Assembly (NCBI RefSeq): GCF_030272615.1
Contig: NC_081411.1
Coordinates: 46,102,517 to 46,166,516, forward strand
Direction of reading: 5' to 3'
Origin: Cryptomeria japonica
Lineage: Eukaryota > Streptophyta > Pinopsida > Cupressales > Cupressaceae
Length of the DNA: 64,000 nt
Shown here: one piece after another, positions 1 to 12,390 of the stretch
Layout of the letters: every line of letters begins with the position of its first letter
Numbering within the stretch: position 1 is the stretch's first letter
The notes under the pieces: generated by a model
The model's input: the letters and a program-made list of their open reading frames with translations, nothing else
Databases searched by the model: none
Told to the model about the DNA's origin: nothing
Program-made: the position numbers and the translations under genes

Positions 1-1207
1 GTGTGCAAATGAGTTAATTACTACTCTTGTGTTCACTAAAGATCCTTAGCATCTCTAATAGATAATTGTTGCCAACAAGCTTTTAGTGCTCCAATGAGGT
101 TACAGACTATAATTTCTCAAATATTGCTCCATTGCTAGCAGAGGTTCATAGCCCTGATGGAGTTAGTCGGATGTTCCCATAGTCAAGATTTTTGTCGCAC
201 TTTGTATGCATGATAATTTAGTTATATATCATTTCTATTTTGCCTTGAGATGGATATTTGGCATAGTAGTTTTTCTTTTTTATTTTCTTCCCTTGACTTG
301 TAAGTAATGAAACCTACTTGGGTGTGACAATTAGAATGACTCTGAATTAGAATTTTAGATTTTTACTAGTCATATGATCAACTAGGTGTCTAGAATGAAT
401 TAGAGATTTTGTTAATGTGTTTGAGATAAAGAAATTGATAGATTTTGGGTAAACAAATCTTAAATAGTGAAATCACTAACCAACCATAAGTAAAGCCTCA
501 TCACAGGGTAATGTTGAAAATCAATGACCTTAGGACCTCAAAGACTTCATGTTCTAATAAATAAGAAATGAGATGACCCTTGTTTCTCTTGAATGCAAAC
601 AGATGATAAACTTGGACAATTGCCCTCTTTGATTGATGCTGCTATATGTAAATGTATAATTTTGCAATTGTGATGCATTTGAAAAAGAAACTATATGGGA
701 TGCAGTGCTTTGAATAAAATGAGATGCAATGCAGAAAGAAAAACCTAAACTAACCTTGCCCTTAGATATAATATTATTTAAGGTGGATGTTGTTCATAGG
801 GTGAGGGATTTTTGTGTAGGTGGTTCATTCGTCGTTGTTTGAAGAGTTGGATATAGAAGTATTTTTCAATAGGATATAAGGACTCAACTAAGTGTACATG
901 TTCAACATCTCCACTATTGATTTTATTAATTTTTGGATTTTGTGGATCACCAAAGGGAAATCCAGCTCTGACACCCATGGATTCAGCTATAGCCTTATCA
1001 TTTTCAAACCAATTCCAATATGATAGATCTTCTTTCCCCTAATATTTCAAGTGCAGATTTTGGTTCCAAAGTTGTGATATGAGTGGGTGTTATGCCCGTT
1101 TCAGTTGATGCACTTGAAGAGGATGATGAAGCCAACTAGGAGTTGATCTCATTAATTGGTGTTATGATTGTCCATAAAGAAGATGATGGAATCATATGGG
1201 TGTTGAT
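1..1207. other. Element E internal region without recognisable gene
   Basis: On the minus strand this follows the gag-like frames. The only open stretch (778-978) is 66 codons and matches nothing I recognise. The rest is stop-rich and AT-rich. By comparison with G, gag should continue here, so this is probably badly decayed gag or an unrelated insertion. Confidence 0.4.
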
Positions 1208-2579
1208 TTAATTAGTTGGTGTCATACTTGTTTCTGTCACCATATTGGCATTTGATGATGGCTCACATACAATTGTTGACAAGTTTCTCTGTGTAGTATG
1301 ATTTGGATTGGTGATTTCATTGATAAGGGGCTCCTGAACAACTTGTGTGGAGGGATTGGGATCAGTAGGAGAAATGGTAAATTCAATTGAGAGGGAAGCT
1401 TGTGAGAGAAATGGAGGATTATGACATGGAAATGAAGGGATGAAGGGATCTTGATCAAGACTTGGAGAAATAATGGGATCTTGTTTAGGACATGAAGGTA
1501 AAGGTATGCTTTCATCTTGGCTTGGAAAGAGATTATTATGAAGGATAGAAGGGCTATCCTGATCTTTCTTAGGAGGTGGATGTTGGATGGGACTTGAAAT
1601 GAAACTTTGTTCTTGAGATAAAAGGGTACCGTTATGAATGGAATAGAAAGGAGCAAGGGGAACATCATAAGATTCTTGGTTAGTGGGATCTTGATCAAAA
1701 ATTGGGTAGGATGGAAGGGTTTGTTCATAATCGTTATTTGATTCAGGACTCATTTCTTCTTATTTTGGATTATCCTCTTGACATGGGCAAGGATTTTGGA
1801 TATTCATGGGAGATTCTTGGAATGTTTCAACACATTGGCCTAATGAAAAATGGATTTTGAATGAGAGTCTTTGAAGCAGGTGTTCTTGGAAATGGAATAT
1901 ATGATGGCATTGGATCTTGAATTTCTGAAGCATGGAAGAGACTAGCATCATGACTTGGATTAGATTGGATTTTTATTATGGATAGCCCTTGGGAGGTTGC
2001 ATTATTGGATAAAGATGGTGTGGACTGCTCTTGTTTGACTTTAGGGTATGAGGAAATGATGGAAGATATGGAGTCTACTTTAGGTGCAAAGTCTTGATGG
2101 GAAGAACCATTTCTAGACAGGGGTAGATTACCTTGTCGCATGGTAGGTGACACATTGAACATGTTCAATTGATTTCCAAAGGGTGACATGTTTGTAAATA
2201 CACTTGCATTCGTTTGGGGAACCCTTGGTGGTGTATTTGAAGACATAGGAGGATATTCACAGACTTGCAATGTGACTAAAGGAAAAATTGACTATGTGAT
2301 TGTGTGTGACTTTGGTAGTGATTGACTTGTTTGCACAATTTGTGGTGTTGAGAGTTGTGTTGTTTTTTGTATTGGTTGTTGGACTTGCGTTGTTGGATGT
2401 GTTTGTTGTTGAAATTGGTTTCTCATGTTTATTTCTATGAGAATAGCTAGTATGTCTGATTTTATAATAAGAGCTCGCGCATCAACTGGCTCTAGGTTTG
2501 TAATGGGATCTCCAAAGTTTTGAAATAGTTTGTACATGTGGTATTTACTCTCTTCACCTTTTTGAACGTTTTGTTCCAA
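1208..2579 (-). pseudogene. P/Q/S-rich N-terminal extension of gypsy gag (element E), broken
   Basis: Three open stretches in different frames (2579-2292, 2270-1827, 1753-1208) encode low-complexity protein rich in Pro, Gln, Ser, Thr and Asn, with runs such as QQQTHPTTQVQQPIQ. No zinc knuckle, capsid or enzyme motif is visible. The position, about 3.4 kb downstream of the primer site, matches the equally Pro/Asn/Gln-rich open frame at 46515-47015 in element G, which precedes a recognisable gypsy capsid domain. I infer a disordered N-terminal part of gag. It is broken by at least two frame changes and in-frame stops. It could also be a separate small ORF before gag. Confidence 0.45.
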
Positions 2580-3049
2580 AATATCTATTTCTCAAGGTAG
2601 TTTCTCTTCAAGTGATGGAGAAATAGGTATGACACTTGTTTGTTCCTAATAAGTTTGATGCATGTTTTAGGACATATATATGTCAGATTGAGATGATTGA
2701 TTGTTTGGTTGCAATGACATGGTCTCACAAAAGTTGGACGTTTGACAAGGGTAATGTTGTCTCCTCGAAGTTTGAGAGATTGTTTCAACCATTACACTAT
2801 ATGCCATTTTTTTAGATTTTTGAAGTTTAGGGATGAAATGCAATGCAACTAAGGGATGAAAGTGCAACCCTATTTTTTTTTGGATTTTGAAAATTTTGAA
2901 AATGGACAAATGCAACTGAGGATGATAAATACAACCAATGTTTTTTATTTATTTTTTGACAAATTGGATTAAGGAATGACAAGATGAAATCCTAAAGAAC
3001 GACAATACAACCTATGGACTTGGACTAAGGAACAATCTAATTTTGAAGA

Positions 3050-3700
3050 TAATGCAAAATGGAGATAAATATTTGACCCTATTTTTTATGATGATGAAGA
3101 CTATGAAAGGACTAAAATTGGGATTATGATGACTATGCAAAGATTATGATGACTATGAAAGGACTTATGTGGGGATTATGATGATTGTGCAAGGACTTAT
3201 GCAAAGATTATGATGACTATGTAAGGTCTTATGTGAGGACTATGATGACTATATGAAGATTACGATGACTATGCAAGAAGTTATGTAAAGTAAGGACATA
3301 AATGGGGACTATATACAAAGACTTATACAAAGTAAGGACATAAATGAGGACTATAATGAGGATGATAATGAGGAATATGCAAAATAAGGACATAAATGAG
3401 GACTATATGCAAAGACTTATACAAAGTAAGGATGTAAATGAGGACTATAATGAGGACGATATTGAGGACTATGCAAAGTAAGGACATAAATGGGGACTAT
3501 AATGAGGATGATAATGAAGACAATGCAAGGACTTATGCAAAGCCTAAGGATGTAAATGAGTACTATAATGAGGATGATAATGAGGACTATGCAAAGTAAG
3601 GATATAAATGGGGACTATAATGAGGATGATAATGAAGATAATGCAAGGACTTATGCAAAGCCTAAGGACATAAATGAGGACAATGCAAACCCAAAGGACT
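3050..3700. repeat. Imperfect tandem repeat in element E leader
   Basis: Purine-rich (plus strand) repeats built from words such as aggactataatgaggatga and gcaaagtaaggacataaatg, in variable units with a loose higher-order period of about 60 bp. The tract starts with shorter units (gatgactatgcaaggactta) and becomes more ordered after 3270. There is no open frame. It lies between the primer site and the gag-like frames. Confidence 0.8.
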
Positions 3701-4690
3701 CTTAAAAAACCTATGGTCACAAGTATGCAAAATTTTTGAGCTTGTAGGACTGTCTAATGTTTCAAGATAAACTTTGTTTCAAGTAACTCTATTTGTAGGA
3801 CAAGTATGTTGTTTTTCAAATCTGAGAATATTGTTTAAAGATAGGTATAGCTAACTGAATTGTGTTATGATAAACTCTGAGAATTCAGAGATACGCAAGG
3901 TAGGGCCTGAAATATCCCAAATACTGACTTAACATTGGTCTGGTACAACGATACACATAAAAGCATAGAAGACAATCTTAGGTTGGAAAGTGGAAACCAT
4001 TCAATGAGGCCCTCGTAGCAAAATACTAAAACAAGATGAAAAGATAGAGAGTCTAGCAGCACTGCATCCACTCCATGACACATACTTCTTAGGCATGCTA
4101 GTCTCTCTTACCTCGAAGATCCGAAGATCTTATCACCGAGGGATTTTTATCTCATAATGCAAGGTACATGAAGGGTATCTATGGGGTATGATCCACACTC
4201 CCAAAATCACTGAATGTGGGATTTAGGCTACTAAGTTGGCTCTTATTATAAATTTTGAGGGATCCCGATCCAATGATGGATTCTCAGAGCAAGCCTCTCA
4301 AGACTTTAGTTGAGCTTATCGGTGCAGGGAAGGCCCCCACATACGTCAAATTAATTCAACACTCTAGCTGCATCACCAGTATATTTATATAGCAACTCAA
4401 AAAACCTGCTGAGAGTACGCTGGGAGAGATGATATCCCCAACGCATCCCAATTCGAAGTACCTCTGTGGGGTGATGAAATCCCTAGTCAAAGATGACCCT
4501 CACTACTAAAATGAAAAATTGGGTGTTGTTATCACCTTCTCCTATTCTCCCAAGACCCCGAAGATGGGTGTAAAGGGAGTTGATGCAATAGTAGGTCCAC
4601 CCCAAACACGATAAAAAATTCTTTCCCTTTAAAAAAATGAAGTGTGAGTTATTCGATTGATAAGCCCGATTCATGTTCATTTTAAAACCC
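3701..4690. other. Element E leader, no gene
   Basis: Non-coding leader between the two tandem tracts. A stretch around 4070-4230 can be aligned by eye with 48240-48360 in the leader of element G (shared words include aagat, aggtatct and ggtacatga-like strings), which supports common family membership. I see no protein motif in any frame. Confidence 0.5.
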
Positions 4691-5050
4691 AAACTTAGGT
4701 GTGACATGCGCATGTGTATGGAAATTTTAGAACACCAAACTAAAGTGTGAAAACATGTATGTCAATTTTAACTAGGTTTATTTTAAGCCGAAAACTGAAG
4801 TGTGAAAGCATGCATGTCCATTTTAACCAGATTTATTTTAAGCACCAAACTAAAGTGTGAAAGCATGCATGACAATTTTAACCAGATTTGTTTTGCACCC
4901 CAAGTTGAAGTCTAAAAGAATGCATGTCAATTTTAACCAGATTTGTTTTAAGCACCAACGGAAGTGTGAAAGCATGCATGCCAATTTTAACCAAATTTGT
5001 TTTAAGCACCAAATTGAAGTATGAAAGCATGCATGTCCATTTTTAACCCA
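4690..5050. repeat. 55-bp minisatellite in element E leader
   Basis: About six and a half copies of a unit of about 55 bp, each starting near gtgtgaaagcatgcatg and continuing through ttttaaccagatttgtttta. Unit starts can be read at about 4699, 4745, 4800 and 4855 and onward, so the period is steady at 55. Copies differ by a few substitutions each. The tract lies between the primer site at 5981 and the other tandem tract. Confidence 0.9.
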
Positions 5051-5935
5051 AAATCCAAAAGTGATTTGACCCTAAAGGATCTTGTAATCAAATATTTAGT
5101 GGTGTCCAAAATAATCGGCAATGATCAAGCCTTCTCTGTAATTTTGCCACACACTGCAAACAAACAATTAGTAAGAGAAATCAAAACAACAACATTAATT
5201 TTTTTTGTTTTAACCCCAAAATAAAATTACAAAGAAGATACCCTTGTTGAATTTATGAGAGTTTTCCAAAAATGTAATAATTTTAGAAAAAGACAATAAT
5301 TTGCACCCTAGAGAGCATATTTATGGAAAAACATGAATGTTTAAAAATCTATATTTACGTTAATTATTTGACATAAAAATCAAAAGTGTAAAGAAGATAC
5401 CCCCTGTCAAATTTTAACATCTTTCTAGAAATGTAAGAATATTAGAAAAATTCTTTTATTTGCACCTAGAGTTTATAATTTATTAAAAACATTAAAATGA
5501 TCATATCTCGGTCAAAATGAATGTTACAAATCCGAATTTTTTACTATAGCCATGTCTCAATATCCTAAACTTGTTGTAAACAAATCTTACAAAAAAATGT
5601 TTATTTTCTCCAAAAGCCAATGATTTATGAAAATAATTGGAAATATTATATCTCACTTAAAAATGATGATCGAAAGCTAATTTTTTTAATGAAGAGTCAT
5701 GAGATGGTCATTAACCTACAATAAAAAAATTCAAGGAGAAATTTACAATAGTTTAGAAGATATGATAAAATATTTGAATAGCTTGCAATCTTACCTGGAA
5801 CCTAATTTGTACAATGTTAGTCTTCAGATTTTTGAATGAAACACCAATTAAGATCACACAACCTCTTAAAATATGAATTTAAGAAAGAGGAGTAGTTGCA
5901 AGATCTGTTGCCTATACCTCGAGGAATAGACAAAA
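5051..5935. other. Element E leader next to the primer site, no gene
   Basis: AT-rich non-coding DNA. The only open stretch (5021-5224, plus) has no recognisable motif. In the minus sense this is the first 900 bases after the primer site, where a packaging signal would be expected; I cannot identify one. Confidence 0.5.
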
Positions 5936-5981
5936 TTCCAAATCAAAAGGTTGCATGTTCGATTCACGTCGGGGTTCACCA
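5936..5981 (-). other. Extended tRNA-Trp-like primer binding site of element E
   Basis: The plus strand reads like the 3' half of a plant tRNA-Trp from the anticodon CCA (5938-5940) through the T loop (gttcgattc at 5958-5966) to a terminal CCA (5979-5981). I see a few G-to-A or C-to-T changes and one extra G in the acceptor part. On the minus strand it starts TGGTGAACCCCGACGTG, 10 nt after the LTR end, which is where a primer binding site belongs. Usual primer sites match 12-18 nt; here the match is about 45 nt. No 5' tRNA half is present, so this is not a tRNA gene. Confidence 0.7.
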
Positions 5982-5991
5982 AAATATCGTA

Positions 5992-7466
5992 TGTAAAATT
6001 CATCATTAAATCAACTAAAAATAAAAGGGAAATAGTGAACCCATATCTAATTAAAGAATTCTAAATAAACCAATAACATGATACAATCAAACAATAGTAA
6101 TATAATCTATCAATAAAAACTCCCTATCCCAAGATTGCATATTGCTTCCATTGCTCTTCTTCTCTTTCTGGTATGCTCGCTCTCAGATATTGCGTTGGCA
6201 ACTTGGAAATGACACAAAGATTTGATGTTCGTGATTGTTGAAAATGGAGATTGAATACTCAATGTATAGATAATTGGGTGAGATTTATTGAGAGGTGGAA
6301 CAAATTGATTAAGAGCTGAAACTCAAGTGAGCTCACATGTTGTTTTACAGTTGAACTACTGATTTGGAGGTGGAACTGAATAGATTGAATAGATTAAATG
6401 AGTTAACTGATTGAGAAAAAAACATATTGAAAGATGAAAAAGAATGATAGGAGGAAAATTGATTGATGAAAAAGAAAACTTTATTTAGAAAAAGCTAACT
6501 AGAAGATAGAAAAAGAATAATTGGAGAGAATTAAAGAAATTATGTAATTAATCAATTAATTGAAATAATCAATTAAATTATATTGCATAGTTAACTCATT
6601 GAAAGATTTTTGGAAAAAAACAAAGTGCCACATAGAAATAGGAATTGAAAAGATAATTGATTTATTTAATTAATTAATTTAGCATGTGCTTGGAGTTTGA
6701 CTTTGATTTTTAATTTAATCTTTGCATGAGATTTAATTCAAATATTGAGTTTAGTTTATATTCAATTTGTTATTTGAATATATTTAGAACTTGACTTTGA
6801 TTTTCAATTTGATTTTTGAAATCATGCACATGTAATTGAAATTAGAAGAAATTAGAAGAAATAGAATTTGAATTTAAATTTGAAAGATTAATGAAATTAG
6901 AATTTGGGGATTTTGAATTTGAAAATTAATTAGTTAATTAAATAAATTAAAGAAATTATTTAATTATTTAGAAATGGACTTTAATTAAATTAGAATTTGA
7001 GGATTTGGAATTGGAAATTGAATAATTAATTAGCTAATTAAATAATTTAAAGAAACTATTTAATAATTTAGAAATTGAATTTAATTAACTAATAAATATT
7101 ATTTAAATTAAAGGATTAAATCACAATTAATTAAATAATAATATTTAATTAATATTTAAAAAGGGGTTAATGATTAATTGAATAAAGATAGAAATTGAAA
7201 ATGACTTTATTTAAATAATATAGATTATTTAAATTGAAAGATTAATAATCATAATTAATTAAATAATAAATATTTAATTAACATTAGAAATTTGTTTAAA
7301 TGATTAAATGATGATAGAATTGAAACTAGAGTAATTAGTAAGATTATGAGGAAATATAGAATTAGAAGAATAAGATTAAATAACTTAATTAAAGAATTAA
7401 AGAATTATTTAACTAATTTAGATGAATAATTAGTACATGATCAATGAAACATTTTTAGGTGTCTAC
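5992..7466 (-). repeat. 5' LTR of gypsy element E (1,475 bp)
   Basis: It starts tgtaaaatt and ends ggtgtctaca on the plus strand, giving the TG...CA ends of an LTR. In the minus sense the start is TGTAGACACCTAAAAATG, close to the start TGTAGGCATCTAAAAATGG of the LTR at 49698-51171, and the lengths are almost the same. The interior is very AT-rich (aattaatt-type words, 6540-7440). The right flank continues as element D LTR. Confidence 0.8.
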
Positions 7467-8004
7467 ACTTTGCATAATAGGAGATAAGGTCCACTTACCG
7501 GTGGTAGTGGATCCTTGTCATCTGCATCCTGCAATGCACTCATGTGGCTTCCCTATTTGTGTAGCATATCTTCAAAAAATAACCTGTGATCCGGTGTGGG
7601 GCACACTCACTATGAGTCATCTCTTCACATGGTGACTAGATAATTATCTTGTGGGAGTCGTTTTGGTCTTTAGCATCCACACAGTATATCGGTGACCTGT
7701 AAATCCTTCTCCTCTGGTGTTGATATGATTTAGGTAACATTTTGCCTCTTCATCACAAACAACAACTCAACATCTTGCTCATCCTACTTGTACATTAGTC
7801 ATAAGCTTGCCAATTGGCAACAACTCACTTTCAACACATCACTTACCAGTTGACATCCTCTCTTTACCTTACCGGTGTTTTGCAACATAAGGTGATATCA
7901 AAGACATCTCATCCTTTATGCATCCATGATAGTGTTTCACATACATCTCTTATATTGGTAGCCATCCTATACCAGTTTATATCAATGACAACACAATGCC
8001 AACA
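7467..8004 (-). repeat. Left (3') LTR of element D, terminal 538 bp
   Basis: Matches the end of the right LTR of D (about 33696-34247) base for base over long stretches, starting ctttgcataataggagataa and ending acaatgccaaca. The missing part was displaced by insertion of element E at 7466/7467. Confidence 0.85.
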
Positions 8005-8292
8005 ATCTCTGCCAATGGCATTGATGTCAACTCATGTAGTATTTGACATACTACATAAGCTCTTTCCCTCTTTGTGTGATCCAACTCTCCCCTTTTGTAT
8101 AATCCATTGATTCACACACATGTAGTATCGGTATACTACAAAATCTTTCTCCTCCTTTGACAATAATGGCAAAGGGCACTGCCAGGATTTCACTCCTCTC
8201 TATATCTACCGGGCACTAAAAAAAATATTTCTCCCCTTTTCTTTACCAGATGCATTTCCTCCATTAACCTTCATACTTTGTTACATCTTCTC
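8005..8292 (-). other. Element D internal segment next to its 3' LTR
   Basis: A short non-coding piece of D between the LTR end and the insertion point of B. It starts atctctgccaatggcat, a degraded form of the polypurine tract seen intact in C and I (atctccccctttggcat). The last five bases (8288-8292, ttctc) are one copy of the target duplication of B. Confidence 0.65.
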
Positions 8293-9735
8293 TATTGGCA
8301 TATGATGATATGATGGTATTATGATATGATGAAAATGTATGTTGCCATTGATGACAATAAGTGTAGGTGAACCAGTATGAAGATTGGAAGAAGTATTTAT
8401 AGATGTTCAAGTTGGAAAACTAGTATGAAGAGATGTAGTGGACTGTTGTCAAGGTTTCACTAAGTGTGACTACCGGTTGGTAATCTCAGCTCTAGGGTTT
8501 TTGGTTTGTCAATCTAGCTTATTTAATGCAACTAGTGACATTCTGTGATGAGTTAGATAAGAGATAAGGATGCAATTAAGATGCCATGTCAGTTTTGTGC
8601 ACGTGAAGGATTTCCTTGAGGATCTTGCATGTGAAGATCGATTGCATTAAATGTCTACCCCGGGAATGCACATTCTTCTTAGTGGTATGTGAAGAGAGCA
8701 TGATGGGTTACTGATTTCCATATGTGGTGGAGAATGGATGATGCAGAATGACTTGTGATCTGTTTGAGATTGGTTCATTCTATGCAAAGTATTTTGAACA
8801 GTCAGGATTGGAACGACGTAATTGTAAACCTAAATTTTTAGGGTTTATGGTTTATGCTACCAACCTAATTATTATCTATAAGGTCGATGATGTTTGGTAT
8901 TGTTTGTGTTGGCAAATGTTGTGTTTATATTCAAGTGATGAGATACTTACCAGACCAGTGAGTGGAAAAGTGCAGAGTGTGATTGCAGAGTAGAGGAACT
9001 AAAAAGGATCTGTGTTAGCATGTAGTGTTGTTATCAAATCAGAGCTTTACCTATTGTCTTCTAACCATTTCAATAGTTGGAAAATCCCTTTACCGGGTAG
9101 CTTTAATAGGCTTGTTGAAAATTCTCTAACCAGGTGACTCAAGATTATTGAGTTCTTCAAATCCTCTAGCAAGGTAACCTTTAACAGGGTTTCAACCTTT
9201 AACAGGTTATATAGCCATCCCTTAACCAGGTGATCTTTAATAGGATCGGTTCCTAATATAACCTTATTGTAAAGTCTTTAATCAGAGTAGGCTCCTAATA
9301 GAGCGAGCTTCAAAAGAGTTCAAAAACAAGCTTGTGGGTATTCATCCCCACCATGGTTTTTCCCATTTGGGTTTCCACATGAAAAATTTGTGTGTCATGA
9401 GTTGTGCATTTTTCATGTGATGATTTAGCAGTCTTTGTTTAGATGTATATGCATGCAAAGTTAATGGTTATGGTATTAATGATACAAAACATGCATAAGT
9501 ATATTGGTGAAGTCGTTATCAAGTGTTACTTGTTATTTGAAGTATTCATTTTTACTAGTTTAGCCATCTGAAGTTTTACTGTGTTTAATCGATATTGCCA
9601 TTGTTAAGTTCAGTGATGAAGACAACTAGTTAGAATAGTTTTAACTTGATAAGTTGTTGAGAAGTTTTTATATGTACTAAGTCAACCGCCCTCTCAATAC
9701 CGATTAGGGTATTTGTTGCTCATCATTATTCATCA
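8293..9735 (+). repeat. 5' LTR of copia element B (1,443 bp)
   Basis: Starts tattggcatatgatgatatg (the 3' copy starts tgttggcatatg) and ends attcatca. It matches the 3' LTR halves at 20929-21498 and 27685-28525 through most of its length. Short open stretches inside it have no coding meaning. Confidence 0.9.
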
Positions 9736-9737
9736 AT

Positions 9738-9749
9738 TGGTATCAGAGC
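9738..9749 (+). other. Primer binding site of element B
   Basis: TGGTATCAGAGC, two bases after the LTR end, complementary to the 3' end of plant initiator tRNA-Met; the usual primer site of plant copia elements. Confidence 0.95.
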
Positions 9750-9804
9750 AACTCCAAGTCCTTGGTGATAAGCTTAACCGCTTGAGGTAAAAGATCCTGC
9801 TTTA

Positions 9805-10705
9805 ATGATGAAGAGGGAAGGTCCTTAGTTCAATAGAGATAACTTCAAAATATGAAAGCACATAATAACGATTTATATCAAGGGTTTGGGTGCTCAACAT
9901 TGGAACTATGTTGATAATGTCTATGTTATCCCCACTAGCACTGTAATGGATGATCAGAAAAGAGAAATTCAAGAAAATGGACAGGTTATGGAAGCCCTTA
10001 TTAGTAACCTGTCCGATATTGAGTTCATTGATGTGCATGATAAGGATATACCTCAGGATGTATGGGACACTCTGGAAACCATTTATGGTGGTGATGAGCA
10101 TGTCAAGAAAGATAAGAAAGAGAGCCTTAGAGGAAAATTTGAAGACATGAGGATGGTTGAAGGAGAGACCATTCAACAATATGGCATAAGGATCAAGACT
10201 ATGGTTGGAGATATCAAGAGAACCTGGTGGAATAATTGATGATGCAACAGTTGTCAGTAAATTTTTTAGATCATTGTTACTGGTCTATGCAATCAGAGTT
10301 TCTAGTATTCAGGAGCTAAGGTCTATCAACAAAACCAAGGTATCCTTAGACTCTATCATTGCAAAGTTGACTGCATATGAGTTGAATAAATATGATGGTA
10401 GTATTTAGAAGATTGAGTCATCTTATAGAGCATCTATTGCACCAACCAGAAAAGGAAAAGAAGTAAGTACCAGTTATGAATCCAGGCAATGTAGAGATAT
10501 GGATGATGAAGAGATTCTGATGGAGTTTTAAAATCTTCTTGCCAAGAGACTTCCAAAAGGCACCGAAAAATACAGAGGTAAGATTCCTTTAAAATGTTTT
10601 TCCTGCAATAAGATAGGACATATAGTTGTTAACTATCCTAACAATGACAATAAGGATAAATCAGAGAGGTTTAGAAAGGCACAAAGGAGGAGGTAGGATA
10701 AATTT
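9805..10705 (+). pseudogene. copia gag of element B, broken
   Basis: Capsid-like gag of a copia element. The frame opens at the ATG at 9805. Early residues read ...FNRDNFKI*KHIITIYIKGL, the usual N-terminal gag pattern with two stops where Gln and Trp are expected. Residues around 10060-10230 (DVWDTLETIYGGDEHVKKDK) match the UBN2-type gag domain. After about 10240 the reading moves by +1 and continues (10205-10408). A zinc knuckle at 10595-10636 reads CFSCNKIGHIVVNY, so its last Cys has become Tyr. An acid-rich linker follows. The protein cannot be made from this copy. Confidence 0.85.
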
Positions 10706-10710
10706 TCTTG

Positions 10711-10876
10711 TTGTAGTGGATGAAGGTGCTACTGATGAAGAATCTGAGGATGAAGAGATTGAGAATATAGTGTTTGTAGTTGTAAAGGAAGAAGTGCCTG
10801 ACAAGAAAACCCTTGTCTCTCACATTGACAACTCAAATGAGTGGATTATTGATAGTGGGTGTTCTCGCCACATGAT
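10711..10876 (+). pseudogene. copia protease of element B, N-terminal part, cut by insertion A
   Basis: An acidic linker (DEESEDEEIENIV) leads to EWIIDSGCSRHM, the aspartic protease active-site motif (DSG) of copia polyproteins. The frame ends within the RHM motif because element A is inserted there. The next residues (TSDQRKF) resume at 17599 on the other side of A. Confidence 0.88.
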
Positions 10877-11943
10877 TGTTAGGGCCCGGATGCAACTGAG
10901 AGGGGGGGGTGAATTAGTTGTCTATTAATTTCAACCCAATACTAATTTAACTAAACTTAATACATAATAATGGTAAACCAAATTAACTATATGTCAGTTA
11001 ACAGTTTAACAGTTAATTGCAATACCCATAAAGTTTAATACATCAAACAGAAAGACAAATAACATCCACAACACATGACATAGATATTTGTAAGTGGAAA
11101 CCTTGTAAGGGGAAAAAACACGGTGGGAAACCTTACCCACAATCAGATGATACTACTGTAGATAGTATGTGTGTACAATATGGGGTTTGCACATGCAGGA
11201 AGGCCAACTACCTAGAGCTGACTACTCAATCACAAAATTGCAGTCACACTGACTACAATTGGATGGTTAAATCCAATGATAATGTACTACTCAAAATAAC
11301 ATCTTCATATGCTGGATTCAGTACCGGTTAATCTCTGATTTTCCTTCTCCAAATCTTCCTTGAATCTTGAAATGAACTCTTCAAGTATAGCTCTGCTTAT
11401 ATTCGCATATACCAAAATACGTTATGCTCTACCACTTATTACATTCCCATATTAATCTCACAAATGAGATCTTACATATATACCAAAACCTAAGACCAAA
11501 TGTGTAGGTTGGCTCACTAAGAATATTATAATAAAATATATTACAAATGAATCAATATGCGATGCATCATGTTAGGTCAATGCATTTACAATAATAATAA
11601 ATCATCTCCATAATATGTTGTGCTGATCTAGAATAGACAACGCTTGCTGGTCCATAACCTAGACCTATTTGTTGGTAACAACAAATATGCAAACTTGATT
11701 AGACCAATAACTAAATCACCAAAACAAAGTATCCAAACAATGTCTTCGATATAACCAAGTAATCTCCAAGTCATCCTTAGTTCTAGTGAACAATATAACC
11801 TTCTGGTGAACCAAATACCGGTGACTATGCATAAGTCACTGAACATGCCGATGAACATAACCAAAGATCTCCAAGTACTGATATGTGTTGACAAGTGTTG
11901 ACATTAATGAAAAAACTAGTGCAACACATCCAAAATGCCCACA
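10877..11943 (-). repeat. 3' LTR of copia element A (1,067 bp)
   Basis: Starts tgttagggcccggatgcaac and ends gcccaca on the plus strand. It matches 16536-17598 over its length. The poly-G stretch near 10905 (gagagggggggg) followed by tgaat is a motif shared with several other LTRs in the window. Confidence 0.92.
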
Positions 11944-12390
11944 ATATCCCCTTTGGCATTGATGGCAATACATGATGGAAAAACCATCTAAGTGCCAAAA
12001 TAGAAATGCCAAAAACCAAAAACAAACAATCCCCCAAAGAGATCATTAACCAGAAATTAAAATATAGATACAGAGAGTAACAATCTCTCCCCCAATGAAT
12101 AATCTCTCACCAAAGGATATTGTGTTTTTCCATTAATATCTCTCCCCCTTTGACATCAAATGCCAAAGCAATACAAAAAAACTAGATTCAAACAGTTTAT
12201 ATAACTTATTACAAAATACCAACTTTTCCAATTTATCCAATTTATCCAACTTATCAAACTTGTCCAACTACTCCCCTTGAGAAGTATCTCTCCTCATTAA
12301 ATCCGGAATAAATATTTATCTATTAATTATGTCGGTTTGATGTCAAGCATCAACTGTCTAAGTCTCTATCGGTGAGGGTATAACCCCAAG
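11944..12390 (-). other. Element A 3' untranslated region and degraded polypurine tract
   Basis: Next to the LTR the plus strand reads atatcccctttggcattgatgg, the complement of a polypurine tract with one or two changes. The remaining bases up to the RNase H frame are non-coding. The same segment is found at 63819-64000 in element I, showing that A and I belong to one family. Confidence 0.8.

Larger units (their letters stand above)
1..7466 (-). mobile_element. Ty3/gypsy-type LTR retrotransposon E, 5' portion, cut by window edge
   Basis: Read on the minus strand this holds a 5' LTR (5992-7466), a primer site ending at 5981, a leader of about 3 kb with two tandem-repeat tracts, and a P/Q/S-rich gag-like region (1208-2579). 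No protease or RT lies inside the window, so the rest must lie to the left. The assignment to Ty3/gypsy rests on element G (36129-51171), which has an LTR of almost identical length (1,474 bp), the same LTR start, the same type of primer site, a similar leader, and a clear gypsy pol. E lies inside the left LTR of element D: the D sequence that resumes at 7467 matches the D right LTR from about 33696. Confidence 0.75.

Noticed and set aside
3050-3700. CRISPR-like array
   Set aside because: Units are adjacent and imperfect with no unique spacers, and the setting is a plant retrotransposon leader.
5936-5981. tRNA-Trp gene
   Set aside because: Only the 3' half is present, with an encoded CCA and no D arm or 5' acceptor strand. 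Its place next to an LTR fits a primer site.
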